Assembly (NCBI RefSeq): GCF_020071995.1
Contig: NZ_JABWTK010000003.1
Location: 124,001-188,000, forward strand
DNA: 64,000 nt
Source of the DNA: Planococcus chinensis
Lineage (GTDB): Bacteria > Bacillota > Bacilli > Bacillales_A > Planococcaceae
Direction: 5' to 3'
The notes beneath the pieces are model-generated. The model had not been told where the DNA came from. It did no database searches and saw nothing but the letters and a program-made list of their open reading frames with translations. A program made the position numbers and the translations under genes. Each line of letters opens with the position of its first letter. Position 1 is the first letter of the stretch. Positions 8,411-17,531 of the stretch are shown here, in pieces.

Positions 8411-8612
8411 TGAAATCGCCTCCTTTTTTCAGTTTAAAACAGAATTTCTGCCGGCGATAGGTTTTCTATAAAATACAAAAGCATTCACACAAAACGGGCA
8501 GAGAAGAGAGTAATATTTAAATTTAGTTGTCAGAAAAGTCATTCTATTTTTAGGGGAAAATGTTAAAATGTCGGTAGATGTGAAATAACTGCTGCTTGAA
8601 AGGGGAAAGAAG

Positions 8613-9782
8613 ATGCCGAATTTCGGAAATCAAGTTCAATTTGAAGTGTATCAGACAATGCCGAATCCTTCGCCTGACCGTTTGCCGATTGTCTACGAAG
8701 ATTGGGAAGCACGGGCGCGGGAAGTGCTGGAGGATGGACCGTATTATTATGTGGCAGGAGGAGCAGGCGGGGAACGGACGATGGCCGCCAATCTGAATGC
8801 CTTTGACCAATGGAAAATCGTTCCGCGGATGCTGCGCAATGTAGAAAATCGGGATTTAAGTGTGGAGCTTTTTGGAAGGAAGCAAGAGTTTCCGCTGCTT
8901 TTGGCTCCTGTCGGTGTGCAGTCCATCATCCATAAAGATGGAGAGCTTGCTTCCGCTAAGGCGTGTGCGGCAATCGGGGTTCCGTATATCACCAGCTCCG
9001 CTTCCTCCGTGCCGATGGAGGCCATTGCTGAAGTCATGGGCAATGCTGAAAGATGGTTTCAATTGTATTGGAGCAAAGACAAAGATATCACCGCCAGCTT
9101 TTTGAGAAGGGCAGAAGCATCAGGCCATTCGGCAATTGTCGTGACATTGGATACACCGATGATGGCGTGGCGCGAATACGATCTGAAAAACGTCTATTTG
9201 CCATTCTTGATCGGAGAAGGAGTCGGCAATTATTTGAGTGATCCGGCATTTTGCGCAAAGCTTGAAAGATCGCCAAAAGAAGACCCGAATGCTGCCATCA
9301 TGTACTGGACGCAAATTTTTGGCAATGCCGGATTGACTTGGGAAGACTTGGCGTTTCTCAAAGAGCACACCAAGCTGCCGATTTTGCTGAAAGGCATTCT
9401 GCATCCGGATGATGCCGAGCTGGCGATGCGGCATGGAGTGGATGGCATCATTGTTTCCAATCATGGCGGCCGCCAAGTAGATGGGGCGATCGGTGCACTT
9501 GATGCGCTTCCTGCAGTTTGCGAAGCGGTGCAGGGAAGGATTCCTGTGCTGATGGACAGCGGAATCCGGCGCGGTTCGGATGTCATTAAAGCATTAGCGC
9601 TTGGGGCGAGCGCTGTATTAATCGGCCGTCCGGCGATGTACGGCCTTGCTGTGGCGGGAGAGCAGGGAGTAAAAGAAGTATTGCGCAATATGATTGCCGA
9701 CTTGGATATTACACTGGCGCTGTCAGGAGAAAAAGCGATAGATGATTTAAAGCCGGCCCTATTAGCGAAGCACCGCAGTTAA
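8613..9782 (+). CDS. FMN-dependent alpha-hydroxy-acid oxidase, lactate 2-monooxygenase-like
   Basis: A TIM-barrel flavoenzyme of the LldD/glycolate oxidase family that oxidises an L-2-hydroxy acid. Visible residues are YYYVAGGAGGERT at the N terminus, the FMN-stacking K260 (LLKGI), and catalytic His284 and Arg287 in SNHGGRQVDG, then DSGIRRGSDV for the FMN phosphate. The long insertion of about 389 residues overall and the motif around LDTPMMAWREYDLKN are more like lactate 2-monooxygenase than membrane-bound LldD; no membrane segment is present. Binding site GAAAGGGG. Substrate (lactate) is an inference. Confidence 0.88.
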   Translation: MPNFGNQVQFEVYQTMPNPSPDRLPIVYEDWEARAREVLEDGPYYYVAGGAGGERTMAANLNAFDQWKIVPRMLRNVENRDLSVELFGRKQEFPLLLAPVGVQSIIHKDGELASAKACAAIGVPYITSSASSVPMEAIAEVMGNAERWFQLYWSKDKDITASFLRRAEASGHSAIVVTLDTPMMAWREYDLKNVYLPFLIGEGVGNYLSDPAFCAKLERSPKEDPNAAIMYWTQIFGNAGLTWEDLAFLKEHTKLPILLKGILHPDDAELAMRHGVDGIIVSNHGGRQVDGAIGALDALPAVCEAVQGRIPVLMDSGIRRGSDVIKALALGASAVLIGRPAMYGLAVAGEQGVKEVLRNMIADLDITLALSGEKAIDDLKPALLAKHRS

Positions 9783-9836
9783 TCTCTGTATGACAGGAAA
9801 GCGGCCAATTCTAAAGCACATAAAGGATGTGTCGAG

Positions 9837-11132
9837 ATGGAATTCCAATCCACTAAAAACGATAGGCTATCGCTGGGTCTGACTCTTTATATGGACGGCT
9901 TTGCAGCAGTTAAAGACATGCGTAAACTTGTATCGGAATCAGTAATTGAAGAAGTGCAATTTCTGGATGTGGCAGAACGGATTGAACCCGGTTCCATCGT
10001 TATCCGGGGGTCAACCACAACGGAACAAAGTTTTGATCCGGGGCTTTTAGCTAGCGGAAAGCTGCTCGAATTGTACATCGGGGATGTAGTGACTGTCCGC
10101 AACCTGGAAGTGGGGGAAGAAACTCAATTGCGCTTATTGAGCGTGTCTCCAAGCCTGATCGGCGAACGCGTCGAGACCAAGGAAATCTTATTAAATCCTT
10201 CCGGTGAATTAGTTCTGCCGCCATTGCCGGAAGGCGCAAAAATGAAGCCGTCTGTCACTTGGAAGACTGCACACGGGCCGTTAAATGAGGAAGTGCATGT
10301 CTCATATTTAACACGGGGCCTTGGTTGGGAAGCAATTTATATAGTGGAAATCCGGGGAGAAGTGCTTAGCTTGGCGGGCTGGATTAATGCCAATAACCAG
10401 ACGGGCATTGATTTTCACGATGTCCGATTGAAATTGGTTGCAGGTCAAATAAATCGGCAAGGTCCAAACCAGTTGTATGAAGAAGCCAGTATGATGCTCG
10501 CAAAAAACATGCCCATACGGGATTCTTTTGAAGAGCGCAGTTTTGGCGATGCCCATGTGTATGCACTCGAACGTAAAGTCGTTTTATTAAACGGGCAATC
10601 CAAGCAAGTCCGTTTTTTGTCGGTGGAAGAAGTTGCGTTCAAAAAAGTCTATAAAGTAGAAAAAGGGAGCAAGCATGCAAGAGCGTGCCTGCTGCTCGCT
10701 AATACAAAAAAGAACGGACTGGGAATTCCTTTGCCTACAGGAATGGTAAAAGTTTATGAAGCCGATCAGGATGGAGAGATGGAATTTACAGGAGAAGATG
10801 AAATCAGCCATACTCCGGTTGAAGAGAAATTGTCTTTGACGATTGGAGAGGCTTTCGATGTCATTTCGGAGAGCCGGGAAATAACACGTGAAAAACGCGA
10901 AGGACTCGAATATGTAACGTATCGATATGAACTGCGAAACGGTAAACAAGAGAATATTCGGATTGATATCGGCCATGTCATTTACGAACAGTTATGGAAG
11001 ATGGAATCTTCAACCCATGACTACGAGGTTAAAAATACCAGCGAAGTGGAATTCAGTGTGCGGGTAGCTGCAGGAAAATCAGTTGTGGTGGAATTTACTT
11101 ACAAAGTGGATAAACACACAAACCTCATATAA
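9837..11132 (+). CDS. DUF4139-domain protein
   Basis: 431 aa, cytoplasmic by absence of a signal peptide. The central part (SYLTRGLGWEAIYIVEI, then LAGWINANNQTGIDFHDVRL and KLVAGQIN) carries the conserved DUF4139 pattern, a beta-rich domain also found in mucoidy-inhibitor-A-like proteins. Molecular role unknown. It starts 54 bases after the flavin oxidase with no terminator between them, so the two may be co-transcribed; AAGGATG is its binding site. A terminator follows directly. Confidence 0.8.
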   Translation: MEFQSTKNDRLSLGLTLYMDGFAAVKDMRKLVSESVIEEVQFLDVAERIEPGSIVIRGSTTTEQSFDPGLLASGKLLELYIGDVVTVRNLEVGEETQLRLLSVSPSLIGERVETKEILLNPSGELVLPPLPEGAKMKPSVTWKTAHGPLNEEVHVSYLTRGLGWEAIYIVEIRGEVLSLAGWINANNQTGIDFHDVRLKLVAGQINRQGPNQLYEEASMMLAKNMPIRDSFEERSFGDAHVYALERKVVLLNGQSKQVRFLSVEEVAFKKVYKVEKGSKHARACLLLANTKKNGLGIPLPTGMVKVYEADQDGEMEFTGEDEISHTPVEEKLSLTIGEAFDVISESREITREKREGLEYVTYRYELRNGKQENIRIDIGHVIYEQLWKMESSTHDYEVKNTSEVEFSVRVAAGKSVVVEFTYKVDKHTNLI

Positions 11133-11135
11133 AAT

Positions 11136-11164
11136 TGCGGAGAAAGCAGCTCCGCATTTTTTTG
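11136..11164 (+). terminator. Terminator after the DUF4139 gene
   Basis: Stem TGCGGAG / CTCCGCA with 7-nt loop and a run of seven T. Confidence 0.88.
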
Positions 11165-11231
11165 TGGCAAAAAATTCAGGGACGCTTCTTGTAATCCAAA
11201 AGAAATCGTGTTAAATTATTTGTGGATATAT

Positions 11232-11250
11232 TTTATCTATAATGGATAAA
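11232..11250. promoter_or_regulatory. Dyad TTTATC-N7-GATAAA over a TATAAT box
   Basis: A perfect 6-bp inverted repeat encloses a TATAAT at 11238-11243, about 35 bases before the Rrf2-family gene. Its placement over a -10 element suggests an autoregulatory operator for that regulator. No matching -35 hexamer is clear. Confidence 0.4.
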
Positions 11251-11276
11251 CGAAGTATATAATAGAGGTGGAAGAA

Positions 11277-11783
11277 ATGAAATTAACAAAAGGCGTGGAA
11301 CAGGCAATCTGCATTATTGTTTTGCTTGCGACCCAAGAAAGCAGTGCGCCGCTGGCATCGGACGAAATTAGCAGGCGATTGGATGTGTCGCCATCTTATA
11401 TGAAAAAAATCACCAGAAAGCTGGTGGTGCAAGGGATTGCTATGTCGGTACCGGGAACAAACGGAGGCGTGTCACTCGCAAAATCTGTGGAAAAAATCAC
11501 AATGCTTGATTTGATTGAAGCGATGGAAGGGCCCATTGAGATGTATCCGGACAGCGGCCTGATCAATCGAGCTTTCCACAATGGCCAGTACGCCGAACGC
11601 GGCGAAACGATTTTGCGCAAAGTTTTCGCTCAAGGCGACAACCTGCTCATCGAATATTTTTCGAAAGTGACGGCTGCCGATTTGCTGAAAGAAGGGTTTG
11701 GCGTGGAAAACTTGCCGACGCTCAACTGGAATCGGGAAACTTTAAGTGATGTATTGAATAAAGAACAGGATGATAAAAAGTGA
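11277..11783 (+). CDS. Rrf2-family transcriptional regulator
   Basis: 168 aa. Winged helix-turn-helix at residues 1-80: KLTKGVEQAICIIVLLA, then ASDEISRRLDVSPSYMKKIT (recognition helix) and the wing GTNGGVSLAKSVEKITMLDL. The cysteine cluster that binds iron-sulphur in IscR/NsrR is absent, so it is a redox-independent Rrf2 type. ATG 11277 is preferred over GTG 11268 because AGAGGTGG lies at proper spacing. It overlaps the start of the yhgE-like gene, so it most likely controls that membrane protein and itself. Confidence 0.85.
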   Translation: MKLTKGVEQAICIIVLLATQESSAPLASDEISRRLDVSPSYMKKITRKLVVQGIAMSVPGTNGGVSLAKSVEKITMLDLIEAMEGPIEMYPDSGLINRAFHNGQYAERGETILRKVFAQGDNLLIEYFSKVTAADLLKEGFGVENLPTLNWNRETLSDVLNKEQDDKK

Positions 11784-14623
11784 AGATGTTTAAACAGGAA
11801 TGGAAGCAGCTGTTTTCTAAGCCGCTGCTGATCGGAACGATGTTTGTCATGATGTTTATCCCTATTATTTATGGCGGTTTTTTTCTGGGATCTTCATGGG
11901 ATCCATATGGCAAAACCGATCGGCTGCCGGTAGCTGTTGTCAATCAGGACAAAACGGCAGAGTTTGAAGGGCAAACTTTATCAGTCGGAGAAGAATTGGT
12001 CGATAATCTAAAGGGAAATGAAGACCTGGAATGGCATTTTACGGATGCCAAAGAGGCGGAACGGGGAATGGAAGAAGGCAAGTACTTTATGACATTGACC
12101 ATTCCGGAAGATTTTTCGTTTAATGCAACCACGGCTATGGGGATGCAGCCCAAGCCGATGAACCTTCAATACGAAACCAATCCGGGCCGTGGCTTTTTTA
12201 TTGAAGCGGTCAGCAAACAGGCGACTGCGGATATCCGTGAACAGATTTCAGAAAGTGTCACAAAAGAATATGTGCAGGCGGTATTCAGCCAAATCCAGAC
12301 TATCGGCGAGGGCATGGCCGAAGCGTCAGAAGGCGCAGGCAAGCTCGGAACCGGAGCAGGTGACCTTCAAACAGGGAACAATCGGCTTGCTGCCGGGCTA
12401 AGTGAACTGACAAGCGGAACTTTGACGTTTCGCGATGGTGCTGACAAGCTGGAAGTGGGCGTCGGCCAATTCGCAGAAGGGGTCAACCAGTTAAGCGCTG
12501 GAGCTGGACAGCTTCGGGAAGGGGTTTTTGCTTACACTTCCGGAGTGGGCAGTTTGCAGTCGGGCATAGCTGGACTCGCTGACGGAAGCGTCCGGTTGTC
12601 CGAAAACGGATCAGCACTCGTTCAGGGGTCTGAAGAACTTGCCAATGGCATTGGAGCGCTCGTCCCTGGAGCAGCGCAATTGAACGCCGGTTTATACGAT
12701 GCCCAAAACGGCAGCGGAAAACTGGATCAAGGCTTACACGAACTGCAATCGAAAACCAGTCAGCTGGTCGGAGAAAATTCAAGCGTCCAGCAATTGGCAG
12801 ACGGACAGAAAGGGCTCCATACAGGCCTGAAGGAATTACAGGCAGGAAGTGCCTCGTTGGAGCAGGGTCTTGCTTCACTGCAAGGCGCTTTGCCGGACAG
12901 CGGGCAAATTGAAACGCTGCAAGCAGGCCTTTCCAGTATCCAGGAAAATGCGGCTAAGCTGAATGCGGCTGCCTCTGCCGGCAGTGCTGGCGGCAGCGTT
13001 TCAGAACTGCAGGGCAATCTGGCTGCAGCCCAGCAAATCTTAGAAGAACTGAAGAATGCATCTTCTGCAAGCGCAGTGGAAGCGGTGCAAAAAACAGAGG
13101 CTTACAATAGCTTAACGCCTGAACTTCAGGCAGAACTGGATGCTGCGCTTCAGCAAAGCGCGGATACACAGGCAGCGAACCAGCAGGCAAATCTCGAAGC
13201 GCTAAGCGCTAATTTGTCGGCAGCAACCGCTGGCTTGAACGAAAAAATTCTGCCGGCTTATCAATCGCTCGGCAGCTTGCCTGAGTTAACAGCTGGTTTA
13301 AACAGCGCCGTCGCCCAGGTCAATCCGGGAGCGAGCAAGGCACTTGGCGGCTACGCGGCTATCCGCGAGGCGTTAAGCGGCAAACTGATACCGGGAGCGG
13401 GCTCTCTAAACGATGGCCTTGCAGAAGCTTCTGCAGCGAGCGGCCAATTGACTGAAGGGACCAGCCAAATGGCTGCCACGCTTCCGCAGCTGGCTGGAGC
13501 AGTGGACAGCCTCGCACAAGGCAGTACTGCTTTGAATGAAGGCGTTTCGTCTCTTGCATCCGGGTCTAATGAGCTTGTAGACGGAGCCAATGCTCTTCAG
13601 TCCGGATCTGCTTCACTCACTCAGGGAGCTGCAGCTTATACAAATGGAGTTGCGGAATTGGCAGAAGGGGCAGGCCGCTTGAAAGCCGGGTCGGACGAAC
13701 TGGCAGCGAATTCTGCACAGCTCGAATCCGGTGCAGACGAATTGGCAAACGGCACCGTTGCTTTGAAAGAAGGCGTACCGGCGTTAGCTGAAGGCGCAAA
13801 AGGCCTTTCCGGTGGAGCCGGCAGCTTGAATGAAGGCGCTGGGGCACTTGAGGAAGGTGCCGGTGAACTCGGTGCCGGAATCGGAAAGCTGAAAGCAGGC
13901 TCTAATGAACTGGCCGGCAGCTTGGAAGAAGGCGCAGAAGACATAAACGGCACTCAGTTGACGGATGCCAATTATGAAATGATTGCGGCGCCGGCTTCTG
14001 CTACAGAAAGCCAGCTCAGCGAAGTGCCGAACTACGGTCACGCACTGGCGCCTTATATTTTATCGCTTGGGCTTTATGTCGGAGCGTTGTCGTTCAACCT
14101 GGTATTCCCGCTCAATCAGCCAGCGGGACGCCCGACATCAGGCGCTGCCTGGTGGTTCAGCAAGTTTTCGCTCGGCTTTATCCAAGCGACGGCTTCTGCG
14201 CTGATTGTCGATGCCATTATGCTTTTCGGCTTTAATTTGCAAGTCGAACATATCGGGGAATTTATTGCGATTTCCATTGCCACATCGCTCGCCTATATGT
14301 TCCTGATTATGTTCTTGAGCATAACGCTTGGAAATCCGGGCCGCTTCTTGGCGATGATCATATTGGTGTTGCAGCTGGGCGCAAGCGGCGGCATGTTCCC
14401 AGTCGAACTGACCAACTCATTTTTCCAAAAAGTGCACGATTTCGTGCCGATGAGCTACGCGCTTCTCGGGTTCCGGGAAGCCATGTCATCAGCTTATGGA
14501 ACTGAGACCTTCTTGACCAGCATGGAGGTGTTGGGAGGATTCATGGTGTTATGCAATATCTTGCTTTGGCTGGTGCTCAGCCGCCGAAGCCGCAAAATCC
14601 TGAAAACAGCTGAAGCCAATTAG
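11780..14623 (+). CDS. Giant YhgE/Pip-type membrane protein
   Basis: 947 aa. An N-terminal membrane helix (residues about 15-37) is followed by an extracellular part and then about 550 residues of glycine-containing coiled repeats (patterns such as GxxQLxxGxxxLxxG, with many LxEGxxxLxxGxxxL units). Five or six C-terminal membrane helices resemble the ABC-2 permease fold (LAPYILSLGLYVGALSFNLVF onward). The family includes the phage infection protein Pip of Lactococcus and EsaA of type VII secretion; here no ess/esx genes are nearby. GTG 11780 overlaps the stop of the Rrf2 gene. Function unproven; probably a cell-envelope stalk or exporter component regulated by its partner. Confidence 0.85.
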   Translation: MKMFKQEWKQLFSKPLLIGTMFVMMFIPIIYGGFFLGSSWDPYGKTDRLPVAVVNQDKTAEFEGQTLSVGEELVDNLKGNEDLEWHFTDAKEAERGMEEGKYFMTLTIPEDFSFNATTAMGMQPKPMNLQYETNPGRGFFIEAVSKQATADIREQISESVTKEYVQAVFSQIQTIGEGMAEASEGAGKLGTGAGDLQTGNNRLAAGLSELTSGTLTFRDGADKLEVGVGQFAEGVNQLSAGAGQLREGVFAYTSGVGSLQSGIAGLADGSVRLSENGSALVQGSEELANGIGALVPGAAQLNAGLYDAQNGSGKLDQGLHELQSKTSQLVGENSSVQQLADGQKGLHTGLKELQAGSASLEQGLASLQGALPDSGQIETLQAGLSSIQENAAKLNAAASAGSAGGSVSELQGNLAAAQQILEELKNASSASAVEAVQKTEAYNSLTPELQAELDAALQQSADTQAANQQANLEALSANLSAATAGLNEKILPAYQSLGSLPELTAGLNSAVAQVNPGASKALGGYAAIREALSGKLIPGAGSLNDGLAEASAASGQLTEGTSQMAATLPQLAGAVDSLAQGSTALNEGVSSLASGSNELVDGANALQSGSASLTQGAAAYTNGVAELAEGAGRLKAGSDELAANSAQLESGADELANGTVALKEGVPALAEGAKGLSGGAGSLNEGAGALEEGAGELGAGIGKLKAGSNELAGSLEEGAEDINGTQLTDANYEMIAAPASATESQLSEVPNYGHALAPYILSLGLYVGALSFNLVFPLNQPAGRPTSGAAWWFSKFSLGFIQATASALIVDAIMLFGFNLQVEHIGEFIAISIATSLAYMFLIMFLSITLGNPGRFLAMIILVLQLGASGGMFPVELTNSFFQKVHDFVPMSYALLGFREAMSSAYGTETFLTSMEVLGGFMVLCNILLWLVLSRRSRKILKTAEAN

Positions 14624-14627
14624 CCGG

Positions 14628-14660
14628 AAAGACTGCACAGTTTTGTGTAGTCTTTTTTTG
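14628..14660 (+). terminator. Terminator of the Rrf2-yhgE operon
   Basis: 12-bp stem AAAGACTGCACA / TGTGTAGTCTTT with a GTTT-type loop and T run. Confidence 0.88.
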
Positions 14661-14678
14661 CTTAAATGAATTCGCCAT

Positions 14679-15140
14679 TTAGCTGAGGGGGAAAACCATC
14701 ACTTCTTCTTCGCCGTGGAAATCGCCGGTTAATTTAAAACCGAAATTGAGGTACAGGCTGCGGGCGCGTTGGTTCTCCGGGTAGACCGTCAAGCGCACTT
14801 CCCTGCACTGCGGCGAGTGGGCGGCAATCCAGCGGACCATCTCTGAAAGAGCCGCTTTGCCGTAACCCTTTCCTTGCTGCGCTTCATCAATGAAAAAGCC
14901 ATTGATCCAATACATATCAACCGTTTCTTTCTCGAAAGCGTGCATGATAAAACCGACCATCGTTTCACCATCATAAATAGCAAATGGCAGGTACTCCACC
15001 TGATCGCCGTCCGGTTTAATATAAGGCTTTGCTAGAGATACCGCTGCAGCAGGGACAAACCGGCGTTGTTCTGAGCTGACATTTAGGTTTAAGCATTCTT
15101 CCCAGTTGGTTCTTGTGATGGGCACCAGGTTTATCTTCAT
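14679..15140 (-). CDS. GNAT N-acetyltransferase, BltD/polyamine-acetyltransferase-like
   Basis: 153 aa GNAT fold. Acetyl-CoA binding motif A is FIDEAQQGKGYGKAALSEM (Q/RxxGxG type), with motif B near the C terminus (NQRARSLYLNFGFKLTGD). The N terminus (LVPITRTNWEECLNLNVSSE, then RRFVPAAAVSLAKP) resembles spermine/spermidine acetyltransferase BltD of B. subtilis, so a diamine or polyamine substrate is plausible but not shown. GAGGTGG precedes the ATG. It stands alone and converges with the yhgE operon. Confidence 0.85.
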   Translation of the reverse strand: MKINLVPITRTNWEECLNLNVSSEQRRFVPAAAVSLAKPYIKPDGDQVEYLPFAIYDGETMVGFIMHAFEKETVDMYWINGFFIDEAQQGKGYGKAALSEMVRWIAAHSPQCREVRLTVYPENQRARSLYLNFGFKLTGDFHGEEEVMVFPLS

Positions 15141-15371
15141 TTTGTTTCCACCTCTTTCCTTGAATCTTGTTTAATCGGTATTTTACCATTCCGCCAAAGT
15201 GAAAGCTTTAGAAAACGCAATAAAATCATTGGATTCTTATGGTTTGCAATCCTTGTGCCAAAAAACATTAAGCGTTAAAGGCAGCGAGGAGCGATCCCTT
15301 CGGATGTTTACTTTTCCGGAAACAGGAAAGAGGAAAGAAAAGGACAGAAGACTAAATTAGGAGGAGAAAAC

Positions 15372-15869
15372 ATGGAGATTGCAAAAGTAAATGGAAAACT
15401 GGATGGCAAAAAACTGGCTGTGAACATTCTCGTACCGGTTGTCGGCGGATCGATTATCGGAGCTCTCGCCAACAAGAATACACAGGAAAAGTACAAGAAA
15501 TTGAAAAAGCCGTCTTTCTCGCCGCCGCCTTGGCTTTTTCCGACGGTCTGGACCACTTTATATACGACAATGGGCCTTGCCAAATACCGGGCAGAGACAC
15601 AAGCGGAATTGAAAAACCAGAAAACCCAGACGGATGTACCTTATGACATCCAGCTCGGCTTGAATTTCCTTTGGTCGTTTCTGTTTTTCAAATGGGGATT
15701 GCGGGGGATCGCACTTGTTGAAATGGCGTTGCTGCTGGGGGCCGTGACGTGGACCACTTATGAATTCTACAAACAGGACAAACTGGCAGGATCGTTGATG
15801 GTGCCGTATATCGGCTGGGTCGGTTTTGCGCTGGGCCTTAACTATTCCGTATGGAAACTCAATAAATAA
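15372..15869 (+). CDS. tspO: TspO/MBR family membrane protein
   Basis: Five-helix membrane protein of the translocator/tryptophan-rich sensory family. 165 aa with KKPSFSPPPWLFPTVWTTLY at the end of the first loop, the family hallmark, plus LGLNFLWSFLFFKWG and GWVGFALGLNYSVWKLN. The N-terminal extension before the first helix is about 15 residues. Bacterial TspO proteins bind porphyrins and affect tetrapyrrole or stress responses; the role here is unknown. TTAGGAGGAG gives strong translation. Single gene with its own terminator; 230 bases of leader upstream contain no obvious promoter consensus. Confidence 0.93.
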   Translation: MEIAKVNGKLDGKKLAVNILVPVVGGSIIGALANKNTQEKYKKLKKPSFSPPPWLFPTVWTTLYTTMGLAKYRAETQAELKNQKTQTDVPYDIQLGLNFLWSFLFFKWGLRGIALVEMALLLGAVTWTTYEFYKQDKLAGSLMVPYIGWVGFALGLNYSVWKLNK

Positions 15870-15876
15870 AAAGTTC

Positions 15877-15920
15877 AAAGACAGGAATCTCAGAAACATT
15901 TCTGTGATTCCTGTCTTTTT
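15877..15920 (+). terminator. Terminator of tspO
   Basis: Long stem AAAGACAGGAATC / GATTCCTGTCTTT with a further internal pairing CAGAAA/TTCTG and a T run. Confidence 0.92.
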
Positions 15921-15972
15921 AAATATTTTCACTTCTTCGTGTAGACAGTCAAATTTTTTGATAAACTGTTAG

Positions 15973-15989
15973 ATAATAGAGTCTATTAT
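15973..15989. promoter_or_regulatory. Perfect 8-1-8 palindrome upstream of the PH-domain gene
   Basis: ATAATAGA-G-TCTATTAT, 10 bases before the AGGAGG binding site. It overlaps the expected -10/start region, so it is a candidate operator. Confidence 0.45.
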
Positions 15990-16014
15990 TTTCCAATAGG
16001 AGGAATTTATACAT

Positions 16015-16629
16015 ATGTTCAAAAAAATGGCTTCAGACGCTCTAGGATTATCAGATGTCGGAAAAATTATCGATCCGCAGGATTATGACAAAACCGATGC
16101 AGACGATTACGTCATGCACGAAGACCAAGAAAAAATCTTCTTCTTAATCAAAACAAAAGCGGATGAATATTGCTTCACTAATCTGGCGCTTATTCATGTG
16201 GACGGAGACAGTGCGATGTCGTCGAAGCGTACATTGAAACGCTATCCGTATTCTCAGCACTCTATTTCAGACGTAGTGATGGAGACGGCGGGAAAAATCG
16301 ACTTGGACATTGAAATCGGCTTTAAATTGGGCCAGATTCCGTTTAAAATCGATGTGCAGAAAAATCAGATTGAACGTTTGAAGGATCTTTACAAATCGTT
16401 ATTGCGCATTGCTGAAATGACGCATGAAAATGAAATCATCATTTCGATGGCAAACCAAAGCTTGGATAAAGCAGTAACGGTTCTGCAAAACTCCCGGCCG
16501 AATGACGTGGCCTTGGATGTCCAGTACTCGAAATTGACGGATTTCGGCTTTACGTGGATGACTTCTGTCCGCAACCAGTACCATGTAAAAGATTTTGGGG
16601 ATGTCTTCGAAAAATACATCAACAACTAA
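16015..16629 (+). CDS. YvbH-like bacterial pleckstrin-homology-domain protein
   Basis: 204 aa. The N-terminal part (residues about 1-125) has the bacterial PH pattern seen in B. subtilis YvbH: MFKKMASDALGLSDVGKII, EDQEKIFFLIKTKADEYCFT, then SKRTLKRYPYSQHSISDV. The C-terminal 80 residues are helical (YvbH_ext-like). No signal peptide. Role is unknown; PH-like domains usually mediate protein or lipid contacts. Strong binding site TAGGAGG; a palindrome just upstream may regulate it. Confidence 0.82.
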   Translation: MFKKMASDALGLSDVGKIIDPQDYDKTDADDYVMHEDQEKIFFLIKTKADEYCFTNLALIHVDGDSAMSSKRTLKRYPYSQHSISDVVMETAGKIDLDIEIGFKLGQIPFKIDVQKNQIERLKDLYKSLLRIAEMTHENEIIISMANQSLDKAVTVLQNSRPNDVALDVQYSKLTDFGFTWMTSVRNQYHVKDFGDVFEKYINN

Positions 16630-16639
16630 ACTTTGGTAA

Positions 16640-16684
16640 GGCCTTTCTTCTCTGATTTTGTTAGGGAAGAAAGGCCCTTTTTTA
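16640..16684 (+). terminator. Terminator of the PH-domain gene
   Basis: Perfect 11-bp stem GGCCTTTCTTC / GAAGAAAGGCC followed by a T run. Confidence 0.92.
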
Positions 16685-16796
16685 TTTTCTTGAAGCATTT
16701 TTGACCAGCTCAAAATCTCTCCATGTTAAGCTGAAACTGAAGAGAAATTTAATTAAAAGGAATTTTTTGATAAATAGAATTGGAGGAGAGAATAAT

Positions 16797-17345
16797 ATGG
16801 CCATCAAAGTAGCAGCAATCATTGGAAGTGTGCGAGAAGGTTCGATGAATATGAGGCTAGTGGAGTTTATGAAAAAGCGTTATGCAGACCGTCTGGATAT
16901 CGAATCGGTTACCATCAACGATATCCCGCTGTTCAATCCGGACATTGAAGGAAATGTGCCGCAGGAAGTGGTCGACTTTAGAAACAAAGTGAAGAACGCG
17001 GATGCGGTTCTTTTTGCGGTCCCGGAATACAATTACTCAATTCCCGGATCTTTAAAGAACGCCATTGACTGGCTGTCGCGCGGCGGTTTTGTGCTTCGTG
17101 AAAAACCAGCGTTCATCGTGGGATCTTCAATGGGGGTGCTGGGAAGTGTGCGAGCCCAGATTCATTTACGGGAAGTGTTGTCAAATCCGTCATTGTCTCC
17201 GATGCTGTTGCCGGGAAATGAAGTTTATATCGGATCGGTCCACGAGAAACTGAATGAAAATAACGAAATTATCGATTCCGGAACACTTGGCTTTTTAGAC
17301 CAGGTGGTGGACAATTTCGTTACATTTTACAACAAAATGGCTTAA
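16797..17345 (+). CDS. NADPH-dependent FMN reductase
   Basis: 182 aa flavodoxin-like fold. The phosphate-binding loop GSVREGSMNMRL starts at residue 10, and VPEYNYSIPGSLKNAIDWLS is the canonical flavin-contacting motif of the NADPH-FMN/azoreductase family. GSSMGVLGSVRAQ is also conserved. ATG 16797 follows TTGGAGGAG; a longer frame upstream has no binding site. It probably reduces free FMN or quinone-type acceptors and could supply FMNH2 to the flavin monooxygenases elsewhere in the window, which is speculation. Confidence 0.9.
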   Translation: MAIKVAAIIGSVREGSMNMRLVEFMKKRYADRLDIESVTINDIPLFNPDIEGNVPQEVVDFRNKVKNADAVLFAVPEYNYSIPGSLKNAIDWLSRGGFVLREKPAFIVGSSMGVLGSVRAQIHLREVLSNPSLSPMLLPGNEVYIGSVHEKLNENNEIIDSGTLGFLDQVVDNFVTFYNKMA

Positions 17346-17356
17346 GCGCAGAGTTG

Positions 17357-17399
17357 GTGCTCTTGAAGTTTTTTCCGCTTCAAAGGCACTTCTTTTTTT
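17357..17399 (+). terminator. Terminator of the FMN reductase gene
   Basis: Arms GTGC-TTGAAG / CTTCAA-GCAC with a T-rich loop and a long T run. Confidence 0.75.
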
Positions 17400-17531
17400 G
17401 TTTTATTTTCTTGATGCAGGTTTTGAAAAAAAAGATTACAATAAGACTTGCTTGTATTGAAGGAGTGCGTCCCATTCTGTTGTCTATTCGTATAAGCGAC
17501 TTTTAGGGGAATTGTATCAGGAGGGGAAATC

